DNA of 11,775 nucleotides, taken from assembly GCA_019683665.1 (NCBI GenBank), contig JADGIB010000091.1, positions 1 through 11,775 of the forward strand. The letters are read 5' to 3'. The stretch is from Solirubrobacteraceae bacterium. GTDB taxonomy: Bacteria > Actinomycetota > Thermoleophilia > Solirubrobacterales > Solirubrobacteraceae. The notes under the pieces were generated by a model, which was not told the DNA's origin, did no database searches, and saw only the letters and a program-made list of their open reading frames with translations. This document shows, piece by piece, positions 6,307 to 11,775 of this stretch (position 1 is the stretch's first letter; every line of letters starts with the position of its first letter). Both the position numbers and the translations under genes were made by a program.

Positions 6307-6967
6307 CTGGAAGGTCCTCGTCGTCGAGGACGACGCCGTCGTCGCCCGGCTGCACTGCCGGTTCGTCGCGCGCGTGCCCGGCTTCACGCCCGTCGGGGTC
6401 GCCGCGACCGCCGCCCAGGCCGAGGAGATGGTCCGCACGCTGCGCCCCGACCTCATCCTCCTCGACCTCGGCCTGCCCGGCGTCGACGGGGTCACGCTCC
6501 TGCGCGCCCTGCGCGCCCGCGCCGAGGACGTCGAGGTGATCGCGGTCACCGCGTCGACGGCGACGGCGAGCGTCCGCGCCACCGTCCAGCTCGGGGTCGT
6601 CGACTACCTCGTCAAGCCGTTCGACCAGGACCGGCTGCGCAAGGCGCTGGGCCTGTTCCAGCGGCGCCGGTCGATGCTCCACGCCGCCAGCCTCGCCCAG
6701 GAGGAGGTCGACCGGCTCTACTCCGACGGCCCGAACGCCTACCGCTGGCTGCCGCGCGACCTCGCCCACGACCGCCTCGCGCAGGTGCGCGACATCCTCG
6801 CCTCGCGGGCCGGGCCGCTGACGGCGGCCGAGGTCGCCGAGGCGGCCGGGATCGCCCGCGTCACCGCCCGCCGCTACCTCGAGTACCTGGTGACGACCGG
6901 GCAGGCCCGGGTCGACGCGCCCAGCGACGGGCCCGGGAGGCCGCGCAAGCGCTACGAGCCGGCCTGA
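6299..6967 (+). CDS. Response regulator of the CitB/DcuR family
   Basis: 222 residues. The N-terminal receiver (about 1-120) has the acidic pair E10/D11/D12, phosphoacceptor D56 (LILLDLGLPG), T84 and K106 (LVKPF). A linker leads to a C-terminal helix-turn-helix (about 160-205: LTAAEVAEAAGIARVTARRY, then LEYLVTTGQA) of the winged type found in CitB, DcuR and DctR. ATG at 6299 lies inside the 3' end of the kinase gene, so the pair is translationally coupled and surely cognate. Family members activate uptake and catabolism genes for carboxylates or other small nutrients. Here the divergent cyclase and MetE-like/HisD-like/SDR genes are the natural targets, which is inference from position. Confidence 0.93.
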   Translation: MADWKVLVVEDDAVVARLHCRFVARVPGFTPVGVAATAAQAEEMVRTLRPDLILLDLGLPGVDGVTLLRALRARAEDVEVIAVTASTATASVRATVQLGVVDYLVKPFDQDRLRKALGLFQRRRSMLHAASLAQEEVDRLYSDGPNAYRWLPRDLAHDRLAQVRDILASRAGPLTAAEVAEAAGIARVTARRYLEYLVTTGQARVDAPSDGPGRPRKRYEPA

Positions 6968-6991
6968 CCGGTCCTCGCGGGGCTCTACGCT
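6964..6991 (+). promoter_or_regulatory. Predicted promoter of miaB
   Basis: CTGACC (6964-6969, close to TTGAC-type -35) is followed after 16 bases by TACGCT (6986-6991, TAnnnT type -10), which ends 10 bases before the miaB ATG. The -35 overlaps the stop codon of the response regulator gene. No Shine-Dalgarno is present, so the mRNA probably begins at or within a few bases of the start codon. Confidence 0.5.
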
Positions 6992-7001
6992 TCGGGGACC
7001 G

Positions 7002-8330
7002 ATGGCCGCGAAGCGCTACCACGTCACCACGTTCGGGTGCCAGATGAACGAGCACGACTCCGAGCGCATGAAGGGCATGCTCGAGTCGCTCGGGTACGCG
7101 GAGGCGGGCGACCCCGCCGACGCCGACCTCATCCTGTTCAACACCTGCTCGATCCGCGAGAAGGCCGACGAGCGCTTCATCGCCCACCTCAACCAGGCCA
7201 AGGCGCTGAAGGCCAAGGACCCGGAGCGGCTCATCGGCGTCGGCGGCTGCTGGGCGCAGTCGGTCAAGGAGGAGGTCTTCCGGCAGTTCCCGTTCGTCGA
7301 CGTCGCCTTCGGCCCCGGGCAGGTCCACAAGCTCGCCGAGTTCCTGACCAGCGACTCGCTCACCGCCCAGGGCTACTTCGAGTTCGAGGGCTTCACCGGG
7401 CACCTGCCCGCGCGGCGGGAGCGCCGGTACCAGGCGTGGATGCAGATCTCGGTCGGCTGCAACTGCCGCTGCTCGTACTGCATCGTCCCGTCGACGCGCG
7501 GGCGGGAGGTCAGCCGGCCGCCGGCCGAGCTCGTCGAGGAGGCGCGCGGCCTCGTCGCCGACGGCGTGCGCGAGGTGACGCTGCTGGGCCAGAACGTCAA
7601 CGCCTACGGGCGCGACCTGCGGCCCGAGCGGGCGAGCTTCTCGCAGCTGCTCTACGCGCTGGCCGAGATCGACGGGCTCGACCGCATCCGCTACACGAGC
7701 CCGCACCCGAAGGACATGCGCGAGGACGTCATCCGCGCGCACGCCGAGCTCGACGCGGTCATGCCGCACATCCACCTGCCGCTGCAGTCGGGCAGCACGC
7801 GGATCCTCAAGGCGATGCGCCGGACGTACTCGCGCGAGCGCTACATGGATCGGGTCGCGCTCATCCGCGAGCACGTCCCCGACGTCGCGCTGACGACCGA
7901 CATCATCGTCGGCTTCCCCGGCGAGACCGAGGCCGACTTCCAGGAGACGCTCGAGGTCGTCGAGGAGGTCGGCTACGACGGGGCGTTCACGTTCATCTTC
8001 TCGCCGCGTCGCGGGACCGAGGCGGCCGAGCTGCCCGACGACGTCCCGCACGAGGAGAAGGTCGAGCGGATGCAGCGGCTCGTCGAGGTCGTCCAGCGCC
8101 GCGCGCACGAGCGCGCGCAGCGGTTCGTCGGGCGCACGATGGACGTCCTCGTCGAGGGCCCGTCGCGCAACGACCCCGACCGCCTGCGCGGCCGCACCGG
8201 CCACAACAAGGTCGTGAACTTCTCCGGGCTGGCGCAGCCGGGCCAGATCGTCCCGGTCGAGATCACCGGCGCCACCTCGCAGACGCTGACCGGCGAGATG
8301 TCGCTGCTGTCGGCGCTCGCGACGAGCTGA
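7002..8330 (+). CDS. miaB: tRNA-2-methylthio-N6-dimethylallyladenosine synthase MiaB
   Basis: 442 residues, the standard MiaB length. It is a radical SAM methylthiotransferase that converts i6A37 to ms2i6A37 in tRNAs reading UNN codons. Domain order is the N-terminal MTTase domain with cluster cysteines C13 (TFGCQMNEHDS), C49 (NTCSIREKA) and C83 (GGCWAQ); the radical SAM core with C153, C157 and C160 (GCNCRCSYCIVPSTRG), carrying an extra Cys at 155; and a C-terminal TRAM domain (about 375-437, RFVGRTMDVLVEGPS). TFGCQMN, NVNAYG and HLPLQSGS are characteristic of MiaB rather than RimO or MtaB. The ATG at 7002 has no Shine-Dalgarno but a -10 box just upstream. It is a housekeeping gene and probably not functionally linked to its neighbours. 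Confidence 0.97.
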   Translation: MAAKRYHVTTFGCQMNEHDSERMKGMLESLGYAEAGDPADADLILFNTCSIREKADERFIAHLNQAKALKAKDPERLIGVGGCWAQSVKEEVFRQFPFVDVAFGPGQVHKLAEFLTSDSLTAQGYFEFEGFTGHLPARRERRYQAWMQISVGCNCRCSYCIVPSTRGREVSRPPAELVEEARGLVADGVREVTLLGQNVNAYGRDLRPERASFSQLLYALAEIDGLDRIRYTSPHPKDMREDVIRAHAELDAVMPHIHLPLQSGSTRILKAMRRTYSRERYMDRVALIREHVPDVALTTDIIVGFPGETEADFQETLEVVEEVGYDGAFTFIFSPRRGTEAAELPDDVPHEEKVERMQRLVEVVQRRAHERAQRFVGRTMDVLVEGPSRNDPDRLRGRTGHNKVVNFSGLAQPGQIVPVEITGATSQTLTGEMSLLSALATS

Positions 8331-8337
8331 GCCGCGG

Positions 8338-8357
8338 GCGCGCGCTTGTGCGCGCGC
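8338..8357 (+). terminator. Hairpin after miaB
   Basis: Perfect 8-bp stem of alternating GC (GCGCGCGC at 8338-8345 and 8350-8357) around the loop TTGT, starting 7 bases after the miaB stop. There is no T tract. It is probably a terminator or mRNA 3' stabiliser. Confidence 0.5.
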
Positions 8358-8358
8358 A

Positions 8359-8411
8359 GGCAAGCGGTGGAGGGATCCGGGCAAGCGGGGGCGCCGGCGC
8401 GGGCGTAGCGT
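8359..8411 (+). promoter_or_regulatory. Direct-repeat operator and promoter of the second MetE-like gene
   Basis: GGCAAGCGG occurs at 8359-8367 and again at 8380-8388, a 21-bp period (two helical turns), as in AraC-type operators. The -10-like TAGCGT is at 8406-8411. With a 17-base spacer the -35 would be 8383-8388, inside the second repeat, the geometry of a class II activator site. The -10 box ends 10 bases before the ATG and no Shine-Dalgarno is visible. The AraC-family regulator gene lies directly downstream of the target gene. Confidence 0.5.
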
Positions 8412-8421
8412 CGCGCGCGAG

Positions 8422-9624
8422 ATGCCTGCGGACCGGATCCTCACCACCCACGTCGGCAGCCTCGTCCGTCCCGACGAGCTCATCGCCTTCCAGCGCAAGA
8501 TCGACGCCGGCGAGCCCTACGACCAGGCGGCCTACGAGCGCTGCCTGCGCGAGTCGGTCCACGAGGTCGTGCGCCGCCAGCGCGACGCCGGGATCGACAT
8601 CGTCAGCGACGGCGAGTACGGCAAGTCGTCGTGGAACTACTACGTCTACCGGCGCCTCGAGGGCTTCGAGCTGCGCCCGCAGTGGCGGACGAGCATGCGC
8701 GACGCGGGGGAGGGGCACCACGCGGAGGACTCGCTCGTCCCGACCGACTGGGAGCGCTTCCCGGAGTTCTACGCCGAGTACTTCAGCAAGGAGCAGGGCG
8801 AGTACGAGGAGCCGGGCGGGACGTGGGCGTGCGTCGGCCCGGTCCGCTACACGGGCGGCGACGTCATCGCCCGCGACATCGAGAACCTGAAGTCGGCCCT
8901 GAGCGCCGCCGGCGTCCGCGACGGCTTCCTCCCCGTCGTGGCGCCGGCGAGCTGCTTCCCGACGCTCATCGACGAGCACTACGGCAGCGAGGAGGCGGCG
9001 CTCATGGCGATCGCCGAGGCGCTGCGCGAGGAGTACCGGGCGATCGTCGACGCCGGGCTCCACCTCCAGGTCGACGACGCCTTCATCCCGTTCATGTACG
9101 ACGTCCTCGTCCCGCCCGGGACGATGGACGACTACCTCGCGTGGGCGCGCCCGCGGATCGCCGCGCTCAACCACGCGCTCGAGGGGATCCCGCCGGAGCG
9201 CGTCCGCTACCACGTGTGCTGGGGGAGCTGGAACGGGCCGCACACGAACGACATCGCGCTGCGCGACGTCCTGCCCCTCGTCTTCGAGGTGAACGCGGGG
9301 ACGTACCTGTTCGAGAACGCCAACCCGCGCCACGAGCACGAGTGGCGGGTGTGGGAGGACGTCGAGCTGCCGGCGGGCAAGACGATCGCGCCGGGCGTCA
9401 TCTCGCACGCGACGAACGTCGTCGAGCACCCGGAGCTCGTCGCCGAGCGGATCGAGCGGATCGCGCGGCTGGTCGGCCCCGAGAACGTGCTCGCCTCGAC
9501 CGACTGCGGGTTCGCCCAGGGGCCGTACCTGCGCCGCACGCACCCGACGGTCATGTGGGCGAAGCTGCGCGCGCTCGCCGACGGCGCCGCGCTCGCCTCG
9601 CGCGCGCTCGCGGCCGCGGCCTGA
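8422..9624 (+). CDS. Core-MetE-like protein (cobalamin-independent methionine synthase II family), 400 aa
   Basis: Like the minus-strand paralogue, this contains only the catalytic barrel of MetE. The opening RILTTHVGSLVRP and DIVSDGEYGK are family hallmarks. Zinc-site residues are H264 and C266 (YHVCWGSWNG), E298 (FENANPRHEHEW) and C362 (STDCGFAQG), so the site looks complete. With no N-terminal MetE domain it is unlikely to be the ordinary methionine synthase. Relatives are annotated in catabolic settings as methyl or alkyl transferases to thiols, but few have been tested. It differs clearly from the 377-residue paralogue (different loop lengths, Glu rather than Asp in the zinc site), so the two probably have different substrates. 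It stands alone between two hairpins, with its own promoter and an AraC regulator downstream. Confidence 0.9.
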   Translation: MPADRILTTHVGSLVRPDELIAFQRKIDAGEPYDQAAYERCLRESVHEVVRRQRDAGIDIVSDGEYGKSSWNYYVYRRLEGFELRPQWRTSMRDAGEGHHAEDSLVPTDWERFPEFYAEYFSKEQGEYEEPGGTWACVGPVRYTGGDVIARDIENLKSALSAAGVRDGFLPVVAPASCFPTLIDEHYGSEEAALMAIAEALREEYRAIVDAGLHLQVDDAFIPFMYDVLVPPGTMDDYLAWARPRIAALNHALEGIPPERVRYHVCWGSWNGPHTNDIALRDVLPLVFEVNAGTYLFENANPRHEHEWRVWEDVELPAGKTIAPGVISHATNVVEHPELVAERIERIARLVGPENVLASTDCGFAQGPYLRRTHPTVMWAKLRALADGAALASRALAAAA

Positions 9625-9628
9625 GCCG

Positions 9629-9658
9629 GGCGCGGGGCGCGGCCGGGCGCCCCGCGCC
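9629..9658 (+). terminator. Strong GC hairpin after the second MetE-like gene
   Basis: A perfect 12-bp stem (GGCGCGGGGCGC at 9629-9640 and its complement at 9647-9658) with a 6-base loop begins 5 bases after the stop codon. No T tract follows. It separates this gene from the AraC gene, whose -10-like box TAGCAT starts 3 bases later. Confidence 0.6.
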
Positions 9659-9660
9659 GC

Positions 9661-9679
9661 TAGCATCCCCGCCAGGAGG
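9661..9679 (+). promoter_or_regulatory. Promoter and ribosome binding site of the AraC-family gene
   Basis: The -10-like TAGCAT is at 9661-9666, and AGGAGG at 9674-9679 is followed by a purine-rich spacer to the TTG start at 9689. The RBS decides the start: no ATG or GTG lies nearby in frame, and the GTG at 9684 is out of frame. Confidence 0.5.
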
Positions 9680-9688
9680 AGAGGTGGG

Positions 9689-10648
9689 TTGGCCGTCGTC
9701 GTCGACACCGGCGCCGTCCCCCCGCACGAGCGCTTCGACCTGTGGGCCGAGGTGTCGGCGCGGGTGTTCGAGCCGATCAGCGTCGCGCCGCGCGTGGAGC
9801 GGCCGTTCGCCGCGCGGCTGCACCGCTGGGAGCTCGGGGCGCTGAACCTGTACCGGATGTGGTCGGACCCGTCGGCCGTCCACCGCTCGGCGCGGGGGAT
9901 CCGGGCCGGGGACCCGGAGATCGTCCACGTCATGCTCCAGCGGCGCGGGCGGTGCGTCGTCGCCCAGGACGGGCGGCGCGGGGTCGCCGGCCCCGGGCAG
10001 CTCGTCGTGTGGCAGTCGTCGGCCCCGTACGCGCTCGAGCCGCCGGAGCCGTTCGAGTCGCTCATCGTCGAGATCCCGGTCGTCCTGCTCGGCCCGCACG
10101 CGGACCGGATCTGCGCGCGGACGGCCGACCCGGTCGACGCCGACCGCGGCGTGCCCCGGCTCGTCGCCCGCTACCTGCGGGAGCTGTTCGCCGGGCTGGG
10201 GGACGGGACGATCGCCGGCGGCGGGCCGCTGCTGGCCGACAGCTTCGTCGAGCTCGTGCGGGCGCTGTACGCCGACGACGGGCCGCGGGCGCCCGAGCCG
10301 CGGGCGCTGCGCAGCCGCGACGTCCTGCGCCGGCGGATCGCCGCGTACATCGACGAGCGCCTCGGCGACCCGTCGCTGGGCCCGGAGGAGATCGCCCGAG
10401 CCCATCACATCTCGCGCAGCTACCTCGACAAGCTGTTCGCCGCCGAGGGGACGACGGTCCGCGAGTCGATCCGCGACCGGCGCCTGGAGCGCTGCCGCGC
10501 GGACCTGCTCGACCCGGCGCTCGCCGGCGTGCCGGTGTTCGACATCGCCGTGCGCTGGGGGTTCGTGAGCGCCTCGCACTTCAGCCGCGTCTTCCGGGGC
10601 GCCTACGGGATGGCGCCGAGCGAGTTCCGGGCCGCGTTCGCGGGCTGA
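9689..10648 (+). CDS. AraC-family transcriptional regulator with AraC_binding_2-type sensor domain
   Basis: 319 residues from a TTG start supported by AGGAGG. The N-terminal ~180 residues resemble the AraC-binding-like cupin domain found in FeaR-type regulators (HERFDLWAEVSARVFEPISV, then VMLQRRGRCVVAQDGR and GPGQLVVWQSSAPYAL). The C-terminal ~100 residues are a double helix-turn-helix: the first is IARAHHISRSYLDKLFA, the second FDIAVRWGFVSASHFSRVF with the family signature RGAYGMAPSEFR. It is probably an activator that binds a small molecule. The neighbouring MetE-like promoter has a 21-bp-phased direct repeat over the -35 and is the likely target. The downstream hairpin ends its transcript. 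Confidence 0.92.
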   Translation: MAVVVDTGAVPPHERFDLWAEVSARVFEPISVAPRVERPFAARLHRWELGALNLYRMWSDPSAVHRSARGIRAGDPEIVHVMLQRRGRCVVAQDGRRGVAGPGQLVVWQSSAPYALEPPEPFESLIVEIPVVLLGPHADRICARTADPVDADRGVPRLVARYLRELFAGLGDGTIAGGGPLLADSFVELVRALYADDGPRAPEPRALRSRDVLRRRIAAYIDERLGDPSLGPEEIARAHHISRSYLDKLFAAEGTTVRESIRDRRLERCRADLLDPALAGVPVFDIAVRWGFVSASHFSRVFRGAYGMAPSEFRAAFAG

Positions 10649-10667
10649 CCGGGCGTGCGTTCCGTCG

Positions 10668-10712
10668 CGAGCGGCGGATCGGCCCCGCTCAGCGGGGCGG
10701 ATCCGCCGCTCG
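10668..10712. terminator. Long inverted repeat between the AraC gene and the radical SAM gene
   Basis: A 13-bp arm (CGAGCGGCGGATC at 10668-10680) pairs exactly with 10700-10712. After one mismatch, a further 8 bp (10682-10689 with 10691-10698) pair around the centre. It begins 19 bases after the AraC stop and most likely terminates that transcript, insulating the SOS-controlled gene. No T tract follows. Confidence 0.6.
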
Positions 10713-10747
10713 GCGACCGCGGCGACGGCGTCCGTCCGCCGCCCATG

Positions 10748-10761
10748 CGAACATGTGTTCG
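10748..10761. promoter_or_regulatory. LexA-binding SOS box
   Basis: CGAACATGTGTTCG is a perfect 14-bp palindrome matching the LexA consensus of Actinobacteria and Firmicutes (CGAAC-N4-GTTCG). Its last base is the first base of the GTG start codon at 10761. GAACAT (10749-10754) inside it could serve as a -10 for a leaderless transcript, so bound LexA would directly block the promoter. Confidence 0.85.
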
Positions 10762-11775
10762 TGCGCTGGCGTGGGCAGACCGTCGAGGCCGTCGAGCAGG
10801 CTCGGCTCCCGGGCTACCGGGACGGCGCCGTCGTGCGCCACTTCGACGCGCCCGAGGCGATGGACATCGAGTTCTACGAGGTCCATGCGAAGTCGGCGCT
10901 CAACCGGGTGCCGGCGGCGTCGTCGATGCCGTTCCGCTGGACGGTGAACCCGTACCGCGGCTGCACCCATGCGTGCGTCTACTGCTTCGCGCGGCCGACG
11001 CACACGTACCTCGACCTCGACGCCGGGCGGGACTTCGAGCGCAGGATCGTCGTGAAGGTCAACGTGCCCGAGGTGCTGCGGGCGGAGCTGCGGCGGCCGT
11101 CGTGGCGGCGCGAGCACGTCGCGATGGGGACGAACACCGACCCGTACCAGTGGGTCGAGGGGCGCTACCGGCTGATGCGGGGGATCTGGGAGGCGCTGCG
11201 CGACGCGCGGACGCCGTGCTCGGTCCTGACGAAGTCGCCGCTGCTGCTGCGCGACCTCGACCTGCTGCAGGAGGTGGCGGCGGTGACCGAGGTGAGCGCG
11301 GCGTTCTCGGTACCGACGCTCGACGAGAGGGCGTGGCGGGCGAGCGAGCCGCACACGCCGCACCCGCGGGCGCGGCTGGCGGCGGTCGGGGAGCTGACCC
11401 GGGCCGGGATCCCGTGCTCGATCCTCGTCGCGCCGCTCATGCCCGGGATCAACGACGATCCGCGGCAGGTCGAGCGGATCCTCGAGGCCGCCGCCGAGCA
11501 GGGCGCGACCTCGGTGACCGGGATCGCCCTGCACCTGCGCGGCGACGTGCGGCGCGTCTTCATGGACTGGCTGCGCGCCTACCGGCCCGACCTCGTGCCG
11601 CGCTACGAGCGCCTCTACGCGCGCGGCGCCTACGCGCCGCAGGCCGAGCGCGAGCGGCTGACCGGGCTCGTGCGCGGCGCCAGCGGCGGGCCGCCGTCCG
11701 TGTCGCCGGCCGCCCACCGCGGCGTCCGCCGCGGCTGTGTCTTTTTCACATCGACGAGCCCCCGAGCCGGCGCTA
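10761..11775 (+). CDS. Radical SAM protein, SplB-like / Rv2578c family (3' end open at window edge)
   Basis: The frame is open from the GTG at 10761 to the right edge (338 codons, no stop seen). The N-terminus MRWRGQ fits the Rv2578c family as I recall it, which supports this start over the in-frame GTG at 10755. The radical SAM motif is C68, C72, C75 (GCTHACVYCFARPTH). Other family hallmarks are GTNTDPYQ (123-130), LTKSPLLLRD (156-165) and ILVAPLMPGIND. These resemble spore photoproduct lyase and DNA repair photolyase (COG1533), but Rv2578c-type proteins have no established reaction. A LexA box over the start predicts induction by DNA damage, consistent with a repair role. The last ~13 codons (from 11735) lose the G/C third-position bias and overlap a hairpin followed by a T run, so the true C-terminus is uncertain. 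Confidence 0.88.
   Translation, partial: MRWRGQTVEAVEQARLPGYRDGAVVRHFDAPEAMDIEFYEVHAKSALNRVPAASSMPFRWTVNPYRGCTHACVYCFARPTHTYLDLDAGRDFERRIVVKVNVPEVLRAELRRPSWRREHVAMGTNTDPYQWVEGRYRLMRGIWEALRDARTPCSVLTKSPLLLRDLDLLQEVAAVTEVSAAFSVPTLDERAWRASEPHTPHPRARLAAVGELTRAGIPCSILVAPLMPGINDDPRQVERILEAAAEQGATSVTGIALHLRGDVRRVFMDWLRAYRPDLVPRYERLYARGAYAPQAERERLTGLVRGASGGPPSVSPAAHRGVRRGCVFFTSTSPRAGA
11717..11746 (+). terminator. Intrinsic-terminator-like hairpin with T tract
   Basis: CCGCGGC (11717-11723) and GCCGCGG (11728-11734) form a 7-bp stem with the loop GTCC, followed by CTGTGT and CTTTTT (11741-11746). This is the only hairpin in the window with a T run. It lies inside the still-open frame of the radical SAM gene, close to the expected end of that family. 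Confidence 0.5.

Noticed and set aside
5029..6582. Long open frame on the minus strand opposite the kinase and response regulator genes
   Set aside because: It is Arg/Ala/Asp-rich with no recognisable motif and is explained by the high GC content. The plus strand carries complete GAF, kinase and receiver motifs.
6861..8498. 545-codon open frame opposite miaB
   Set aside because: An antisense shadow. miaB on the plus strand has all cluster cysteines and normal length.
7037..8890. 617-codon plus-strand open frame overlapping miaB in another frame
   Set aside because: It is an Arg/Ala/Gly-rich frame-shifted reading of miaB and the next gene that crosses a terminator hairpin.
8263..10065. 600-codon open frame on the minus strand opposite the second MetE-like gene
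   Set aside because: It has low-complexity composition and no motif, and it spans two real plus-strand genes and a hairpin.
10745..10760. ATGs at 10745 and 10753 and the GTG at 10755 as starts for the radical SAM gene
   Set aside because: Both ATGs are out of frame. The GTG at 10755 is in frame, but MRWRGQ from 10761 matches the family opening I recall and puts the start right at the end of the SOS box.
10689..11717. Minus-strand open frame opposite the radical SAM gene
   Set aside because: There is no motif, and the plus strand has the CxxxCxxC radical SAM motif and a LexA box at its start.
1..11775. CRISPR arrays, tRNA or rRNA genes, insertion sequences, phage or integrase genes
   Set aside because: No spaced repeat series, no tRNA-like cloverleaf with a conserved T-loop, and no transposase or integrase motifs were seen on either strand.

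Overview
The window is extremely GC-rich, with codon third positions almost all G or C. It has densely packed genes, frequent ATGA/GTGA stop-start overlaps, GTG and TTG starts, Rv2578c-type radical SAM and MiaB proteins, and an actinobacterial-type LexA box. It fits a chromosomal segment of an actinobacterium. A Thermoleophilia/Solirubrobacterales-type host is my best guess from overall style, but the sequence does not prove it. I see no insertion sequence, integrase, tRNA, rRNA or CRISPR array, and no gene-free stretch longer than about 120 bases.

Layout. (1) 1-1070, plus strand: an Ala/Glu/Arg-rich coiled-coil protein ending in a Rho-N/SAP-like domain (5' end outside the window), a 66-residue basic protein and a small unknown ORF whose 3' end overlaps the opposite-strand SDR gene. 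(2) 1024-5001, minus strand: a probable catabolic cluster of a cyclase-family metal hydrolase, a short MetE-like (core-MetE) zinc thiol transferase, a HisD/HpsN-like NAD dehydrogenase and an SDR dehydrogenase. The last three are joined by 4-nt stop-start overlaps and are surely one transcript. (3) 5122-6967, plus strand, divergent from the cluster: a CitA/DcuS-type histidine kinase whose sensor is a cytosolic GAF domain, and its CitB/DcuR-type response regulator, overlapping by 8 nt. (4) 7002-8330: miaB. (5) 8422-10648: a second short MetE-like enzyme and an AraC-family regulator. (6) 10761 to the right edge: a radical SAM protein of the SplB/Rv2578c family with a perfect LexA (SOS) palindrome over its start codon.

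How they may work together. The two-component system shares a promoter region with the cyclase gene and is the obvious candidate regulator of the minus-strand cluster. The AraC protein probably controls the second MetE-like gene, whose promoter carries a 9-bp direct repeat with 21-bp periodicity overlapping the expected -35. Thiol transfer, two dehydrogenases and a hydrolase suggest breakdown of an alkylated or epoxide-like substrate through a thioether or alcohol intermediate. This is inference: the substrate cannot be read from the sequence.

Regulatory signals are unusually legible. Six gene starts preceded by intergenic DNA have a TAnnnT -10-like box (TAGCGT, TAGCCT, TACGCT, TAGCAT). In three cases it sits 8-10 nt before the start with no ribosome binding site (leaderless-like). 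In the other three it sits 22-37 nt before the start with a clear Shine-Dalgarno. GC-rich hairpins follow several genes and probably act as terminators.
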